Origin: an uncultured Rhodopila sp.
Lineage (GTDB): Bacteria; Pseudomonadota; Alphaproteobacteria; Acetobacterales; Acetobacteraceae
Reading direction: 5' to 3'
Assembly (NCBI RefSeq): GCF_903944925.1
Contig: NZ_CAJATU010000098.1
Coordinates: forward strand, 124,001-188,000
Length of the DNA: 64,000 nucleotides
The translations under genes and the position numbers were made by a program. Positions 18,271-27,414 of the stretch are shown here, in pieces (the first letter of the stretch is position 1; each line of letters starts with the position of its first letter). A model generated the notes under the pieces. It searched no databases, was not told where the DNA came from, and was given only the letters and a program-made list of their open reading frames with translations.

Positions 18271-18731
18271 CAGCGGAACGCAGCCAGGATGGCGCGCGCC
18301 TGGGACGGCTGGTATTTCGGCTGCATGCCGGCGCCCGACACGCCAACGGCCGCGAGAATCACCGGCAACAGGGACAGCGCCGCCTGGATCGCGGCCTCGA
18401 TAACGGATCCGGCCGGTACGAGCGGCAATGCGACCGAGGCGAGAGCCTGCACAACCTGGGTGATTTCCTGTATCGTCGAGGCAGCTGGCGTCGCAGTCGC
18501 GCTCGCCACCTTGGCAGCGCCGGCCTGAATGGTAGCGAGGTAGAAATCGAGTTGCGTCACGGCTGCACTCGGGATTCCCGGCAACAGCTTGATGTCGGCC
18601 GTCGCGGCGGTGAGGCCGGAGGCGATCAGCTTGACATCCGAGGCGATCTGGGACGCTGTCTGCACTTGGCACCCCACCAGGGCGATGGCGGGAACAAGGA
18701 CCGTGGTGCACAGCAGGGTTCGGCGTAACAT
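18270..18731 (-). CDS. Small alanine-rich lipoprotein of the lysis cassette
   Basis: The 153-residue product has a lipoprotein signal peptide with lipobox IALVGC (Cys21). The mature part is rich in alanine, serine and threonine with long helices (VTQLDFYLATIQAGAAKVAS) and a hydrophobic stretch at about 105-128. There is no recognised domain. In a lysis cassette an outer-membrane lipoprotein could be the o-spanin-like member, but o-spanins are normally much shorter, so that is a guess. AAGGAAAT precedes the ATG. Translation is coupled to the papain-like gene by a TGATG overlap. Confidence 0.62.
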   Translation of the reverse strand: MLRRTLLCTTVLVPAIALVGCQVQTASQIASDVKLIASGLTAATADIKLLPGIPSAAVTQLDFYLATIQAGAAKVASATATPAASTIQEITQVVQALASVALPLVPAGSVIEAAIQAALSLLPVILAAVGVSGAGMQPKYQPSQARAILAAFR

Positions 18732-18744
18732 GGCGGTATTTCCT

Positions 18745-18981
18745 TCAGTTTTGAGCGGCGGCGGCCGGTCTGGACGCCGGGGCGTCGGCGTTGCGCGCCT
18801 TGCCGAAATTGCAGGCGATGAAATTCACCACCGCGTAGATCGCCGGGTACACCCCCGTCGCGCCGGCGGCGGGATGCGGCAGAGCCGCCGCCGCCGCGGC
18901 ACATATGGCGATGATGGCGGTAATATAGGGCAGTATAAAACCGGCGCCGGGAATGGCGGCCAGCACGGTCATGATATCCAT
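18745..18981 (-). CDS. Small holin-like membrane protein
   Basis: The 78-residue protein has two hydrophobic segments (about residues 4-25 and 28-50, separated by a short PHPAAGATG turn) and a charged, alanine-rich tail (ARNADAPASRPAAAA). This is the class II holin shape, and its place between an endolysin and a lipoprotein supports the assignment. Homology to a named holin is not evident. I chose ATG 18981, which has GGAG nine bases upstream; a TTG at 18996 is the alternative. Confidence 0.5.
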   Translation of the reverse strand: MDIMTVLAAIPGAGFILPYITAIIAICAAAAAALPHPAAGATGVYPAIYAVVNFIACNFGKARNADAPASRPAAAAQN

Positions 18982-19062
18982 TCCGAGTAACTCCAATATA
19001 GATCTTGGTTTATTGATCGGGCCGCACGACGCCCCTCGCGGCGGCGGCCGGGGGCGACACTG

Positions 19063-19752
19063 TCAGCCTCCGAGCACACGCAGGGCCGCCGTGCACAGGC
19101 GGTTTCGTTCGGCGGCGCCCATCGGTCCGCCGTTGATCTTCCGGGTCATCCTATCCAGAAGCCAGGAATCGGCGAGCTTGTTTAGGTCGTTATCTGACCA
19201 GAACCAGACCGCGCTGTCCGCCGCGCCCGCCGGGGTCGAGGCATGCGCGACGGCCTGGTCGAGCGTCATGTTCATTTCTTTGGCAAACCGCTCATAGGCG
19301 GTGCGGCCGGTGATCTGGATCAGGCCGCGGCCGCGGAAGAACCACCCGTCACCCGAGGCAGGATCGCCGTTGCCCATGCGATTGGCGTAGACATGGTCGG
19401 CGAGCGCCTGCGGCTGGAAGGCACAGGCTTCAGCCGTTTCCGCATCGGGAAACCGCTCCGGCCAGACCTCGCACAGACGCGCCGCGCTGTAGCTGAGGTC
19501 TTCTTCCAGTATTTGAAATCCGCCGCTTTCAACCGCGCATTGGCCCAGGAAGGCCGCCACGCGGCGGGACTTCGTAATAGCGGCCTTGCACAGTCTTCCG
19601 CCCAGGACTTCGACCCACTCCGCTCGCTCGACACCGGACAGATGCGGTGCGACCGCGCGGAGAGCGGCGCCCAGATGAACCGCAAACACGGCGGCGGTGT
19701 CGCCCGGAGGCTGGTGCGGTTTGGTCTCCGGGCTGTTCAATGCGCCGGACAT
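19063..19752 (-). CDS. GH19 chitinase/endolysin-type glycoside hydrolase
   Basis: The 229-residue protein is a glycoside hydrolase family 19 lysozyme/chitinase. It has FLGQCAVESGGF (about residue 71, with the catalytic Glu in VESGG), YANRMGNGDPASGDGW (about 122) and FRGRGLIQITGRTAYE (about 139). It lacks a signal peptide, as expected of a holin-dependent endolysin that cleaves peptidoglycan from inside. It is the first gene of the minus-strand lysis-like operon. The start is not certain: ATG 19752 opens at the family N-terminus, and an ATG at 19857 would add 35 residues. Confidence 0.82.
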   Translation of the reverse strand: MSGALNSPETKPHQPPGDTAAVFAVHLGAALRAVAPHLSGVERAEWVEVLGGRLCKAAITKSRRVAAFLGQCAVESGGFQILEEDLSYSAARLCEVWPERFPDAETAEACAFQPQALADHVYANRMGNGDPASGDGWFFRGRGLIQITGRTAYERFAKEMNMTLDQAVAHASTPAGAADSAVWFWSDNDLNKLADSWLLDRMTRKINGGPMGAAERNRLCTAALRVLGG

Positions 19753-19985
19753 GCGTGGCCCCAAACGGGCGAATCGATAAAGTTTCGCAAAAGTCGATCT
19801 CTGTAATTGCAACGCCGCAAAAACCGGGCGGCCACCGTAGTGTGGGAATATTGTCATAGATTGGGACAGAAGTCAACATAATTTCGGCGCCGCCCGGGTC
19901 CGGACGCGCCCGGCTATGACCGGATGTGGCCAAAGGCGGCAGAACGACGGCGCGATGGCCCCGGTGACGCCATCCTTTGCAGTGC

Positions 19986-20984
19986 TTAATAAGTCCGGAA
20001 AATGCCGGCTATTTCCTCAGGATCGGAGGTCGCCGTCAGCGCCAGCGCCAGCAGGATGCGCGCTTTCTGCGGGTTGAGGTTGTCGGCGATCAGAAAACCC
20101 AGTTGCCGCAGCCTGGTCCCGAGAACTGTCCGGCCCGAGCCGGCGCGCGTAGACTGCACCACGATAACACCTTGCGCCGCAGCAGCGACCAGAGCCTCGA
20201 CTTCGCCGGGCGGGCAGAACCCCGGGGCAAAGCCGGCGGCAACGATGCCCCTTGCCCCGGCCGCAACCAAAGCCCGCACCGCGACGCCGTCGCCTCCGGC
20301 ATAGGAATAGGAAATATCGACCCGCGGCAGGCGATCGATCCCGGAGACATCGAAGACCGTGTCGGGGGCGTGGCGGCGTATCGGCCTGCGGTAGAATTCC
20401 ACGGCGTCGCCATCGGCATGGCCAAGCACGCCGAAATCCGGCGTCCGAAAGGTCTGCAGCCGCATGGTGGAGGTCTTTGTCACGTCGCGCGCCGCATGGA
20501 TTTCGTCGTTCAGGACGACCAGCACACCCATGCCGCGGGCGGCCGGACTGGCGGCGACGCGGATCGCGTTCACCAGGTTCATGCCGGCGTCGCTGGACAG
20601 GGCGCTGGATGGCCGTTGCGCCCCGACAAGCACGACCGGAACCGGGACCTTGACCGTAAGGTTGAGGAAGCAGGCGGTTTCCTCCAGCGTGGCCGTGCCG
20701 TGGCCGATAACGATACCGGCCAGGTCGGGATGCTCCGCGACCAGCCGTTCGCAGAGCTCGACCAGCGCTTTCCACTCGGTAAAGCCGATTGACGGGCTGA
20801 CGATGTTGCTGAAGCGTACGGCAATCACGTCAGCAACCAGGCTGGTTTCCGGCCAGCGCGCCAGAATCTCATCGGCATGCATGATGCAGCCGGTGGCGCC
20901 GTAATCCAGAATGTCCAACGGACCGCGTCCGACGGAGGCGATGGTGCCGCCGGTGCCGATGAAGGCGACTTTCGGCTTGCTCAT
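19986..20984 (-). CDS. ansA: L-asparaginase
   Basis: The 332-residue protein is a type I/II bacterial asparaginase. It has FIGTGGTIASVG (residues 9-20, first catalytic Thr), the IVIGHGTATLEET segment (about 91-103, second Thr-Asp active-site block) and a later KTSTMRL. It hydrolyses asparagine, and possibly glutamine, to aspartate and ammonia. There is no signal peptide, so it is cytoplasmic. The N-terminus at ATG 20984 (MSKPKVAF) was chosen because it aligns with the family; 11 more in-frame codons exist upstream. It is divergent from the MFS gene. Confidence 0.88.
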   Translation of the reverse strand: MSKPKVAFIGTGGTIASVGRGPLDILDYGATGCIMHADEILARWPETSLVADVIAVRFSNIVSPSIGFTEWKALVELCERLVAEHPDLAGIVIGHGTATLEETACFLNLTVKVPVPVVLVGAQRPSSALSSDAGMNLVNAIRVAASPAARGMGVLVVLNDEIHAARDVTKTSTMRLQTFRTPDFGVLGHADGDAVEFYRRPIRRHAPDTVFDVSGIDRLPRVDISYSYAGGDGVAVRALVAAGARGIVAAGFAPGFCPPGEVEALVAAAAQGVIVVQSTRAGSGRTVLGTRLRQLGFLIADNLNPQKARILLALALTATSDPEEIAGIFRTY

Positions 20985-21117
20985 GACGCGGCGTTCAACG
21001 CGGCGCACTGATCCCACCGCATCGCGCGATCGTTGATTGCGTCAAACACACCCATCTGTCGGCTTCTCCGGGTCCATCCCCGGGGACGATTAGGCAATAT
21101 AAAGGTCGCGCGAAGCA

Positions 21118-22554
21118 ATGCCGGAACGTGGAAACGTCTATCGGACCAACGTGCCGAACCGGTTGGACCGCCTGCCGTGGAGTGGTTTCCACTGGCTGGT
21201 GATCTTCGCCCTCGGCATCGCCTGGATTCTGGACGGTCTTGAGGTGACCGTCGTCGGATCGTTGTCCGGCGCCCTGTCGGAGAGCCCGATGCTGCACCTG
21301 ACCGGCAGCCAGATTGGCGCGGCAGCCAGCGCCTACCTCATCGGCGCCGTCGGCGGCGCCCTGTTCTTCGGCTGGCTGACGGATCGCCTGGGGCGCAAGA
21401 AGCTGTTTACCGTGACGGTGCTGGTCTACCTGGTCGCCACCATCGCCTGCGGCCTGTCGTGGGACTTCTGGTCGTTCGCTTTCTTCCGAATGATGACCGG
21501 CGCCGGCATCGGCGGCGAGTATGCCGCTGTGAACGCGACGATTCAGGAGCTGATCCCGGCGAGGCGGCGCGGCTTCACCGACCTCGTGGTCAATGGCAGC
21601 TTCTGGCTGGGCGCGGCCATCGGTGCGCTCGGCGCCTATGTCGTGCTGGACCCGGCGATCATGCCGCCGGAAATCGGCTGGCGCGCCGCATTCATCATCG
21701 GCGGCATGCTCGGCTTCATCGTCCTCTTCCTGCGCCGCTTCCTGCCGGAAAGCCCGCGCTGGCTGATGACACACGGCCAGCCGGAGGAAGCCGAACGGGT
21801 CGTCGGCGAGATCGAAGCGCGCGTTCAGCGGGAGACCGGCCGGCCGCTGCCTCCGGTGCCGCCCGGCTTCCTGACACTGCGCACCGACGTGCAGTCCTGG
21901 TTCGCCGCCGGGGCGAAGGCACTGGTCACGCGCTATCGCCGCCAGGCATGGCTGGGGGTGACGCTGATGGCGGCGCAGGCGTTCTGCTATAATGCGGTGT
22001 TCTTCACCTACGCCCTGGTGCTGACCCGGTTCTACGGCGTCGCCTCCGGCAATGTCGGGTTGTTCATCCTGCCTTTCGCTGTCGGTAATTTCCTCGGGCC
22101 GCTGATGCTCGGGCGGCTGTTCGACACGGTCGGGCGGCGGATCATGATTACCGCGACCTATGGGCTGTCCGGCGTGTTGATGGTGATGACCGGATGGATG
22201 TTCGCCGTGGGCTGGCTGGACGCGGTGCAGCAGACGCTTGCCTGGACGGTGATTTTCTTCTTCGCCTCCGCCGCGGCGAGTTCCGCCTATCTGACGGTCG
22301 GAGAAAGTTTTCCTCTGGAAGTTCGGGCCATCGCGATCTCTCTGTTCTACGCCTTCGGGACCGGAGTGGGCGGCGTCGCCGGTCCGGCACTGTTCGGCGT
22401 GTTGATCGATACCGGCAACCGGATCTCGATCTTCTATGGCTATCTACTGGGCGGGTTACTGATGATCGGCGCCTCGGTCGTTGCTGCGCTGCTGGCGGCG
22501 GACGCGGAGAGACGGTCGCTGGAGGACGTGGCACCGCCGCTTTCGTCGGTCTAG
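21118..22554 (+). CDS. MFS transporter (sugar-porter/aromatic-acid type)
   Basis: The 478-residue, 12-helix permease has the MFS motif GWLTDRLGRKK between helices 2 and 3 (about residue 85). It also has the RMMTGAGIGGEYAAVNATIQEL segment in helix 4-5 (read as RMMTGAGIGG, then EYAAVNATIQEL), and PESPRWLM at about residue 212. These are sugar-porter/AAHS traits, and the GIGGEYA motif occurs in metabolite and aromatic-acid symporters. The neighbouring aldehyde dehydrogenase and tannase-like genes lie 28 and about 1560 bases downstream on the same strand. This suggests import of a phenolic acid, but the substrate is inferred. Confidence 0.87.
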   Translation: MPERGNVYRTNVPNRLDRLPWSGFHWLVIFALGIAWILDGLEVTVVGSLSGALSESPMLHLTGSQIGAAASAYLIGAVGGALFFGWLTDRLGRKKLFTVTVLVYLVATIACGLSWDFWSFAFFRMMTGAGIGGEYAAVNATIQELIPARRRGFTDLVVNGSFWLGAAIGALGAYVVLDPAIMPPEIGWRAAFIIGGMLGFIVLFLRRFLPESPRWLMTHGQPEEAERVVGEIEARVQRETGRPLPPVPPGFLTLRTDVQSWFAAGAKALVTRYRRQAWLGVTLMAAQAFCYNAVFFTYALVLTRFYGVASGNVGLFILPFAVGNFLGPLMLGRLFDTVGRRIMITATYGLSGVLMVMTGWMFAVGWLDAVQQTLAWTVIFFFASAAASSAYLTVGESFPLEVRAIAISLFYAFGTGVGGVAGPALFGVLIDTGNRISIFYGYLLGGLLMIGASVVAALLAADAERRSLEDVAPPLSSV

Positions 22555-22582
22555 CGCCTATATCCGGTAAAGGAGGAACGCA

Positions 22583-24025
22583 ATGAAACTGGCCACGATC
22601 GAAGCGGACGATAGTCCGGTGCAGTCACGGGCCGCCGAGATCCTTTTATTGCAGCGCACAGCTTTCATGCGTGCAGGCGCCCCCGCGCTTGAGGAACGTC
22701 AGGCGGATATCAGGCAGCTCCGCGATGCGGTCCGGCAGCAATCGCAAGAAATCGCGGCCGCCATCTCCTCGGATTTCGGCCACCGTTCCGTTCATGAGAG
22801 CATGGTTGGCGACATCTTGCCCGTGTTGGCGTCCGCGCGGCATGCGCTGCACCATCTCGCATCCTGGATGAAGCCGAAGCGCGTCTCCCCTGGCCTGGAA
22901 CTAATGCCAGGCCGTGCCCGCATACTCTATCAGCCGATTGGAGTCGCCGGCATCATCAGTCCGTGGAACTACCCGTTCCAGCTTGCCATTGTGCCGCTGA
23001 TCGCCGCACTCGCGGCCGGCAACCGGGTGATGCTGAAGCCTTCGGAACTGACGCCCCGAACTTCGGATTTTCTGGCCGGCTTCCTCGGCAAGCTGTTCCC
23101 GGTCGAAAAGGTCTCAACGATCCTCGGCGGCCCGGATACTGGCGCGGCCTTTGCGGCGCTGCCGTTCGACCATCTGTTTTACACCGGCTCCACCGCCGTC
23201 GGCCGCCGCATCATGCGCGCCGCGGCTGAGAACCTGACGCCCGTTACGCTCGAACTGGGCGGCAAGTCGCCCTGCATCATCGGCACCGACGCGGCCCTGC
23301 CGGCGGCGGCGCAAAGTGTCGCGTTCGGCAAGCTGCTGAATGCAGGCCAAACCTGCGTCGCGCCGGATTATGCTCTGGTGCCGCGGGCACGTTTCGATGA
23401 ATTTGTCGATCTGGTTCGGGAAGCGATCACGAAACTCTATCCGTCGCTGCGTGCAAACCCTGACTACACATCGATAGTCAATGACCGTCACTACGAGCGC
23501 GTTACGAGCCTGCTCGGGGAAGCCCGCCGGCGCGGCGTCCGCATCGTCGAGGTCAATCCGTTGAACGAGACTCTGCCGCCGGCCGAACGCAAGATCGTTC
23601 CGAGCCTGTTGATCGATCCGCCGGACGATCTGACCGTGATGCAGGACGAAATCTTCGGGCCGGTGCTGCCGCTCAGGCCGTACAATTCATTAGATGAGGC
23701 GATCGAGTTTGTGAATGGCAAGCCCCGGCCGCTGGCGCTATATTATTACGGTTCCGCCAAAGCAGATCGGGACAAGGTGCTGGACCGAACGGTCTCCGGG
23801 GGTGCGTCGGTCAATGAGACGTTGATGCACATCGTCGTGGAAAACCTCCCGTTCGGCGGCATCGGCGCGTCCGGCATGGGAGCGTATCACGGTGAGTACG
23901 GGTTCCAGACGTTCTCCCACAGAAAGGGGGTTTTCTTGCAAAGCCGGATCAATGGCGCGGGCATGCTGCGCCCACCGTTCGGCAGGGCGGCCAACACAAT
24001 GCTTAAGTTCCTGATGAACCGTTAA
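22583..24025 (+). CDS. Coniferyl-aldehyde dehydrogenase-like NAD(P) aldehyde dehydrogenase
   Basis: The 480-residue protein is an aldehyde dehydrogenase. It has PWNYPFQLAIVPLIAALAAGN (cofactor cleft, about residues 129-148), the catalytic glutamate in TLELGGKSPCI (about 226), the catalytic cysteine in NAGQTCVAPDY (about 258) and an EIFGPVLP segment (about 350). The IGVAGIISPWNYP and LASWMKPKRV features and the hydrophobic C-terminus match the coniferyl-aldehyde dehydrogenase subgroup, which oxidises coniferyl aldehyde and related aromatic or aliphatic aldehydes. AAAGGAGG precedes the ATG. Long-chain aldehyde activity remains an alternative. Confidence 0.85.
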   Translation: MKLATIEADDSPVQSRAAEILLLQRTAFMRAGAPALEERQADIRQLRDAVRQQSQEIAAAISSDFGHRSVHESMVGDILPVLASARHALHHLASWMKPKRVSPGLELMPGRARILYQPIGVAGIISPWNYPFQLAIVPLIAALAAGNRVMLKPSELTPRTSDFLAGFLGKLFPVEKVSTILGGPDTGAAFAALPFDHLFYTGSTAVGRRIMRAAAENLTPVTLELGGKSPCIIGTDAALPAAAQSVAFGKLLNAGQTCVAPDYALVPRARFDEFVDLVREAITKLYPSLRANPDYTSIVNDRHYERVTSLLGEARRRGVRIVEVNPLNETLPPAERKIVPSLLIDPPDDLTVMQDEIFGPVLPLRPYNSLDEAIEFVNGKPRPLALYYYGSAKADRDKVLDRTVSGGASVNETLMHIVVENLPFGGIGASGMGAYHGEYGFQTFSHRKGVFLQSRINGAGMLRPPFGRAANTMLKFLMNR

Positions 24026-24116
24026 GCGAAACCGCACACCAGTGTGAACGAAAGGAACCTGTAAGCCGAAGATGGATTATGCGTAAGTCCTAGGAAAATT
24101 CTTGAGGAAACGCATC

Positions 24117-25943
24117 ATGATCAATCGAGGCGCCGCAAGTCGATCCCAAACCGCGGCCGTGCTTATCGCGGCGTTCAGCTTCCTGCTGACGCTCAGCGCA
24201 TACGCTGCCCCCGCTGCCGCAAGCCAGTGTAGCGCACTTGCAACGAACCTGTCCCTGACGTTCGATGGCGGTGCCGCACTGGTTGGCCCGGCGACGGTGC
24301 AGGACATAACCTCGGGCAGCTACACCCCGGCCGGGTCGACCACACCTATCACCGGGTTGCCGCCGTTTTGCCGGGTGGCGCTGAATATTTCGTCCACCGG
24401 CAATTCCTCTGAATCCCAGATCCTGGTGGAGATCTGGCTGCCCGAATCCGGGTGGAATGGCCGCTACCTCGGCACCGGCAACGGCGGATTCGCGGGCGCG
24501 ATCAGCACCGCCGCCCTGGAAGGCGGCCTGCTGGAGGGCTACGCGGTCGCCAACACCGACATGGGCACCGGCGTGCTGTACAAGTGTAACTCGCTGTATT
24601 GTGGCGGCCGCACCGGGCTTGGCGGACCGCCGGGGGGATTATACGGCCATCCGGACTCGATCAAGGATTTCGGCTACCGCGCAACCCACCTGATGACCGT
24701 GGCGGCCAAGCAGGTGGTCGCCGCCTATTATGGCCAGCCGGAGCACCACGCGTATTTTGCCGGCTGCTCGACCGGCGGCCAGCAATCGCTGATGGAGGCG
24801 CAACGCTTTCCCGACGATTATAGTGGAATTCTTGCCGGCGCGCCGGCTTATGACCGGACCCATCTGCACATGTCCACCGCCTGGCCGTATGCCTGGACGC
24901 AAGTGTCCACTTCCAGCCTGCTGACCGTGCCGGCTCTGTCGTTGATCAACGCAGCCGATCTCGCGAAATGCGGCGGCCACGATGGCGGACTTCCCGGTGA
25001 GGGCTTCCTGACCCAGCCCGCGATCTGCCGTTTCGATGCCAGGACGCTACAGTGCACCGGTGCCTCGACCGATGTGCCGTGCACCGATCCGAATGCGGCC
25101 TCATGCACTTGCCTCGCTCCTGCCCAGGCGAATGCGATGAATGCCATCTGGCAGGGCCCGGTGGACGACCGAGGGCGGCAGCTCCAGCCCGGCTACCTGC
25201 GCAGCAGCGAGACGCCGGTGCCGCTGACGGCAGCCAATCCGTTCGGCAATCTCGGCCTGGTGTGGGGCCAGGCGGGGACGGAACCGCCGTTCGACGGTCT
25301 GATGTTCTGGGCGCAGGGACCGGAATGGAGCTGGCAGGATTTGTTCGCCGATGCCACTGACCCCTCCGCCGAATTGTCAGCCGAGATCAAGGCGATCGAC
25401 ACGACGCCGGTGGGCGACATGACGTTCGAGCAGGCGTTGAACGCGACCAGCGCCGATCTGAGCCGGTTCCGGGGAAACGGCAGCAAGCTCGTGCTGTATC
25501 AGGGTTGGGCGGACCCGCTGATCCCCGGCTTCGCGGCAATCGATTACTGGCAGGCGCTGAAACGGACGGATGGGCACGATCCGTCCGACTATGCTCGTCT
25601 GTTCATGGCACCGGGCATGTGGCACTGCGACGGCGGCCCCGGACCGAACGTGTTCGGCGCGCAGGATCAGCTTCCGCCGCCGAAGCCGGGCGATCCGAAC
25701 GACGACGCACTGGCCGCCCTGGTCGCATGGGTCGAGCACGGCGTCGCGCCGAGCCGGATCATCGCGACCAAGTATGTCAACGATGCGCCGGCGCAAGGGA
25801 TTGCCTCCCAACGGCCGCTCTGCCTGTACCCGAACCACGCGGCGTATAGCGGTTCGGGCGACGTCAACGATCCGGCGAGTTTCCAGTGCGTGCCGAACCA
25901 GCCTGCGCATATCAGCGCACCGGCGCCCATCTACGGGCCGTAA
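24117..25943 (+). CDS. Secreted tannase/feruloyl esterase family hydrolase
   Basis: The 608-residue protein has a Sec signal peptide (AAVLIAAFSFLLTLSAYAAP, about residues 15-35). It then carries the tannase/feruloyl esterase alpha/beta-hydrolase pattern: nucleophile AGCSTGGQQ (about 216), a GWADPLIPGF aspartate region (about 463), and an APGMWHCDGG histidine (about 500). Paired cysteines (CKCN, CTDPN, CTC) fit the secreted family. These enzymes cleave gallate or hydroxycinnamate esters of plant material. ATG 24117 was preferred because GAGGAAA lies six bases upstream; TTG 24102 is the alternative. It sits downstream of an aldehyde dehydrogenase and permease that suit release and use of phenolics. 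Confidence 0.85.
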   Translation: MINRGAASRSQTAAVLIAAFSFLLTLSAYAAPAAASQCSALATNLSLTFDGGAALVGPATVQDITSGSYTPAGSTTPITGLPPFCRVALNISSTGNSSESQILVEIWLPESGWNGRYLGTGNGGFAGAISTAALEGGLLEGYAVANTDMGTGVLYKCNSLYCGGRTGLGGPPGGLYGHPDSIKDFGYRATHLMTVAAKQVVAAYYGQPEHHAYFAGCSTGGQQSLMEAQRFPDDYSGILAGAPAYDRTHLHMSTAWPYAWTQVSTSSLLTVPALSLINAADLAKCGGHDGGLPGEGFLTQPAICRFDARTLQCTGASTDVPCTDPNAASCTCLAPAQANAMNAIWQGPVDDRGRQLQPGYLRSSETPVPLTAANPFGNLGLVWGQAGTEPPFDGLMFWAQGPEWSWQDLFADATDPSAELSAEIKAIDTTPVGDMTFEQALNATSADLSRFRGNGSKLVLYQGWADPLIPGFAAIDYWQALKRTDGHDPSDYARLFMAPGMWHCDGGPGPNVFGAQDQLPPPKPGDPNDDALAALVAWVEHGVAPSRIIATKYVNDAPAQGIASQRPLCLYPNHAAYSGSGDVNDPASFQCVPNQPAHISAPAPIYGP

Positions 25944-25957
25944 ACGAAGGATCGGGC

Positions 25958-26962
25958 TTAAGCGGCAGCGTTTTGGAAAGCCCTGAGCCCGTCCTCGATC
26001 ACGCCGCGCGGGAGGTCGCGGGTGATGAACACCAGCCGGCTGGTACGCGGGTCGCCCTCGGGCCAGGCACGGAGCTTTAACGGCGGGTGCATCAGATGCT
26101 GCACGGCGTGAATCACGATGGGCCGATCCTGGCCCTTCACGTTGAGGATGCCCTTGATCCGTAGCAGGTGCTCGCCCTTCGACGCTACCATCATCCCCAG
26201 CCACATGGACAAGGCCGGCCAGTCCACAGGCTGATCCAGGGTGACGCAGAACGCGGCGATCCGGGCGTCGTGGCGGTTGGGGTCGTGCTGGTGGTGGCCG
26301 TGTCCCGTCTCGTACGCCGCTGCATCGAGCCAGCCGCCCACGTCCGGTGATTTGGCGGACGGATCGAACAGACCGGCGTCCAGAACAAAGGCCGGATCGA
26401 TCTTGCCATGCGTGCTTTCGACTACCGGCGCACCGGGATTCACCCGCCGCAGCCTATCCCGCAATCCCGCCGGATCGGCCAAATCGGCCTTGCTGATGAT
26501 GATCCGGTCCGCCACCGCAACCTGACGGACGGCTTCATGCTGCGAGTCCAGATGCGCCTCGCCGTTGACCGCATCGACCACGGTGACGATCCCATCCAGC
26601 CGATACGCCGTCCCGACGACCGGATCGGTCATCAAGGTCGCCAATATCGGCACCGGATCGGCGAGGCCGGTTGTCTCGATCACGATCCGGCTGATCTCGC
26701 CCCGCCGGGCGCGCGGCAGCATCTCGCGCAGCACCCGCGTCAGGTCGCCGCGCACCGTGCAGCACAGGCAGCCGGCGTTCAGCAGCACCGTGGTGTCGTC
26801 GAGTTTTTCCACCAGCAGGTGGTCGATGCCGATCTCGCCGAATTCGTTGACCAGGACGGCGGTGCGGGCGAGTTCGGGTTGTTGCAGCAGATGGTTCAGC
26901 AGGGTCGTCTTGCCGGCCCCAAGGAAGCCGGTCAGCACCGTGACCGGGGTGGTTTCAGCCAT
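25958..26962 (-). CDS. COG0523 (CobW/ZNG1-type) metallochaperone GTPase
   Basis: The 334-residue G3E GTPase has a Walker A GFLGAGKTTLL (residues 12-22), an NEFGEIGIDH switch region (about 39), the metal-binding CxCC motif GCLCCT (about 64), SKADL as the base-specificity loop (about 160), and a histidine-rich GHGHHQHD stretch (about 220). The C-terminus is a CobW_C domain. This group delivers zinc or cobalt to client proteins. A zinc role is favoured by the neighbouring zinc-enzyme gene hisI and the Zur-like regulator. It overlaps hisI by eight bases, so the two are coupled. Confidence 0.88.
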   Translation of the reverse strand: MAETTPVTVLTGFLGAGKTTLLNHLLQQPELARTAVLVNEFGEIGIDHLLVEKLDDTTVLLNAGCLCCTVRGDLTRVLREMLPRARRGEISRIVIETTGLADPVPILATLMTDPVVGTAYRLDGIVTVVDAVNGEAHLDSQHEAVRQVAVADRIIISKADLADPAGLRDRLRRVNPGAPVVESTHGKIDPAFVLDAGLFDPSAKSPDVGGWLDAAAYETGHGHHQHDPNRHDARIAAFCVTLDQPVDWPALSMWLGMMVASKGEHLLRIKGILNVKGQDRPIVIHAVQHLMHPPLKLRAWPEGDPRTSRLVFITRDLPRGVIEDGLRAFQNAAA

Positions 26963-27368
26963 GGGTGTGGCCGTAAAGCGCTTCGGGGGAAACCTCCGGC
27001 GCGGCGATCTCGATCAGGCCACCATCGCGGGCGGCGCGGTAGAAGCAGTTGCGGCGGCCGGTGTGGCAGGCGACGCCGTCCTGTTGCACCAGCAGCAGCA
27101 ACGTGTCGCCGTCGCAGTCGATGCGGAAATCCTTCAGGTGCTGGGTCTGGCCGGAGGACTCGCCTTTGCGCCACAACCGGTTGCGGCTGCGACTGAAGTA
27201 GCAGACGCGGCCGGTCGCCAGGGTCTCGCGGACAGCCTCGGCGTTCATCCAGGCCATCATCAGCACCTCGCCGGTGTCGTGCTGCTGCGCGATGGCGGGG
27301 ACGAGGCCATTGGAGTCGAAGGCGAGTGCCGCCAGCACGGCATCTGCTTGCGTGTCAGTTTGGTTCAT
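26955..27368 (-). CDS. hisI: Phosphoribosyl-AMP cyclohydrolase (HisI)
   Basis: The 137-residue protein matches HisI: MMAWMNAEAV (about residue 37), YFSRSRNRLWRKGESSGQ (about 57), a DCDGDT magnesium site (about 83), and a VACHTGRRNCF zinc-site segment (about 97). All three zinc-ligand cysteines (in DCDGD, ACHTG and RNCF) are present. It opens the ring of phosphoribosyl-AMP in histidine synthesis. No other his genes are near. Sitting with a COG0523 GTPase and opposite a Zur-like regulator, it could be a zinc-starvation paralogue rather than the main biosynthetic copy. No clear Shine-Dalgarno precedes the ATG. Confidence 0.93.
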   Translation of the reverse strand: MNQTDTQADAVLAALAFDSNGLVPAIAQQHDTGEVLMMAWMNAEAVRETLATGRVCYFSRSRNRLWRKGESSGQTQHLKDFRIDCDGDTLLLLVQQDGVACHTGRRNCFYRAARDGGLIEIAAPEVSPEALYGHTHG

Positions 27369-27414
27369 GGATGATATCTAGGCGTGCCGCCCGGCCGCCG
27401 CCAAGGAGTAGTGC

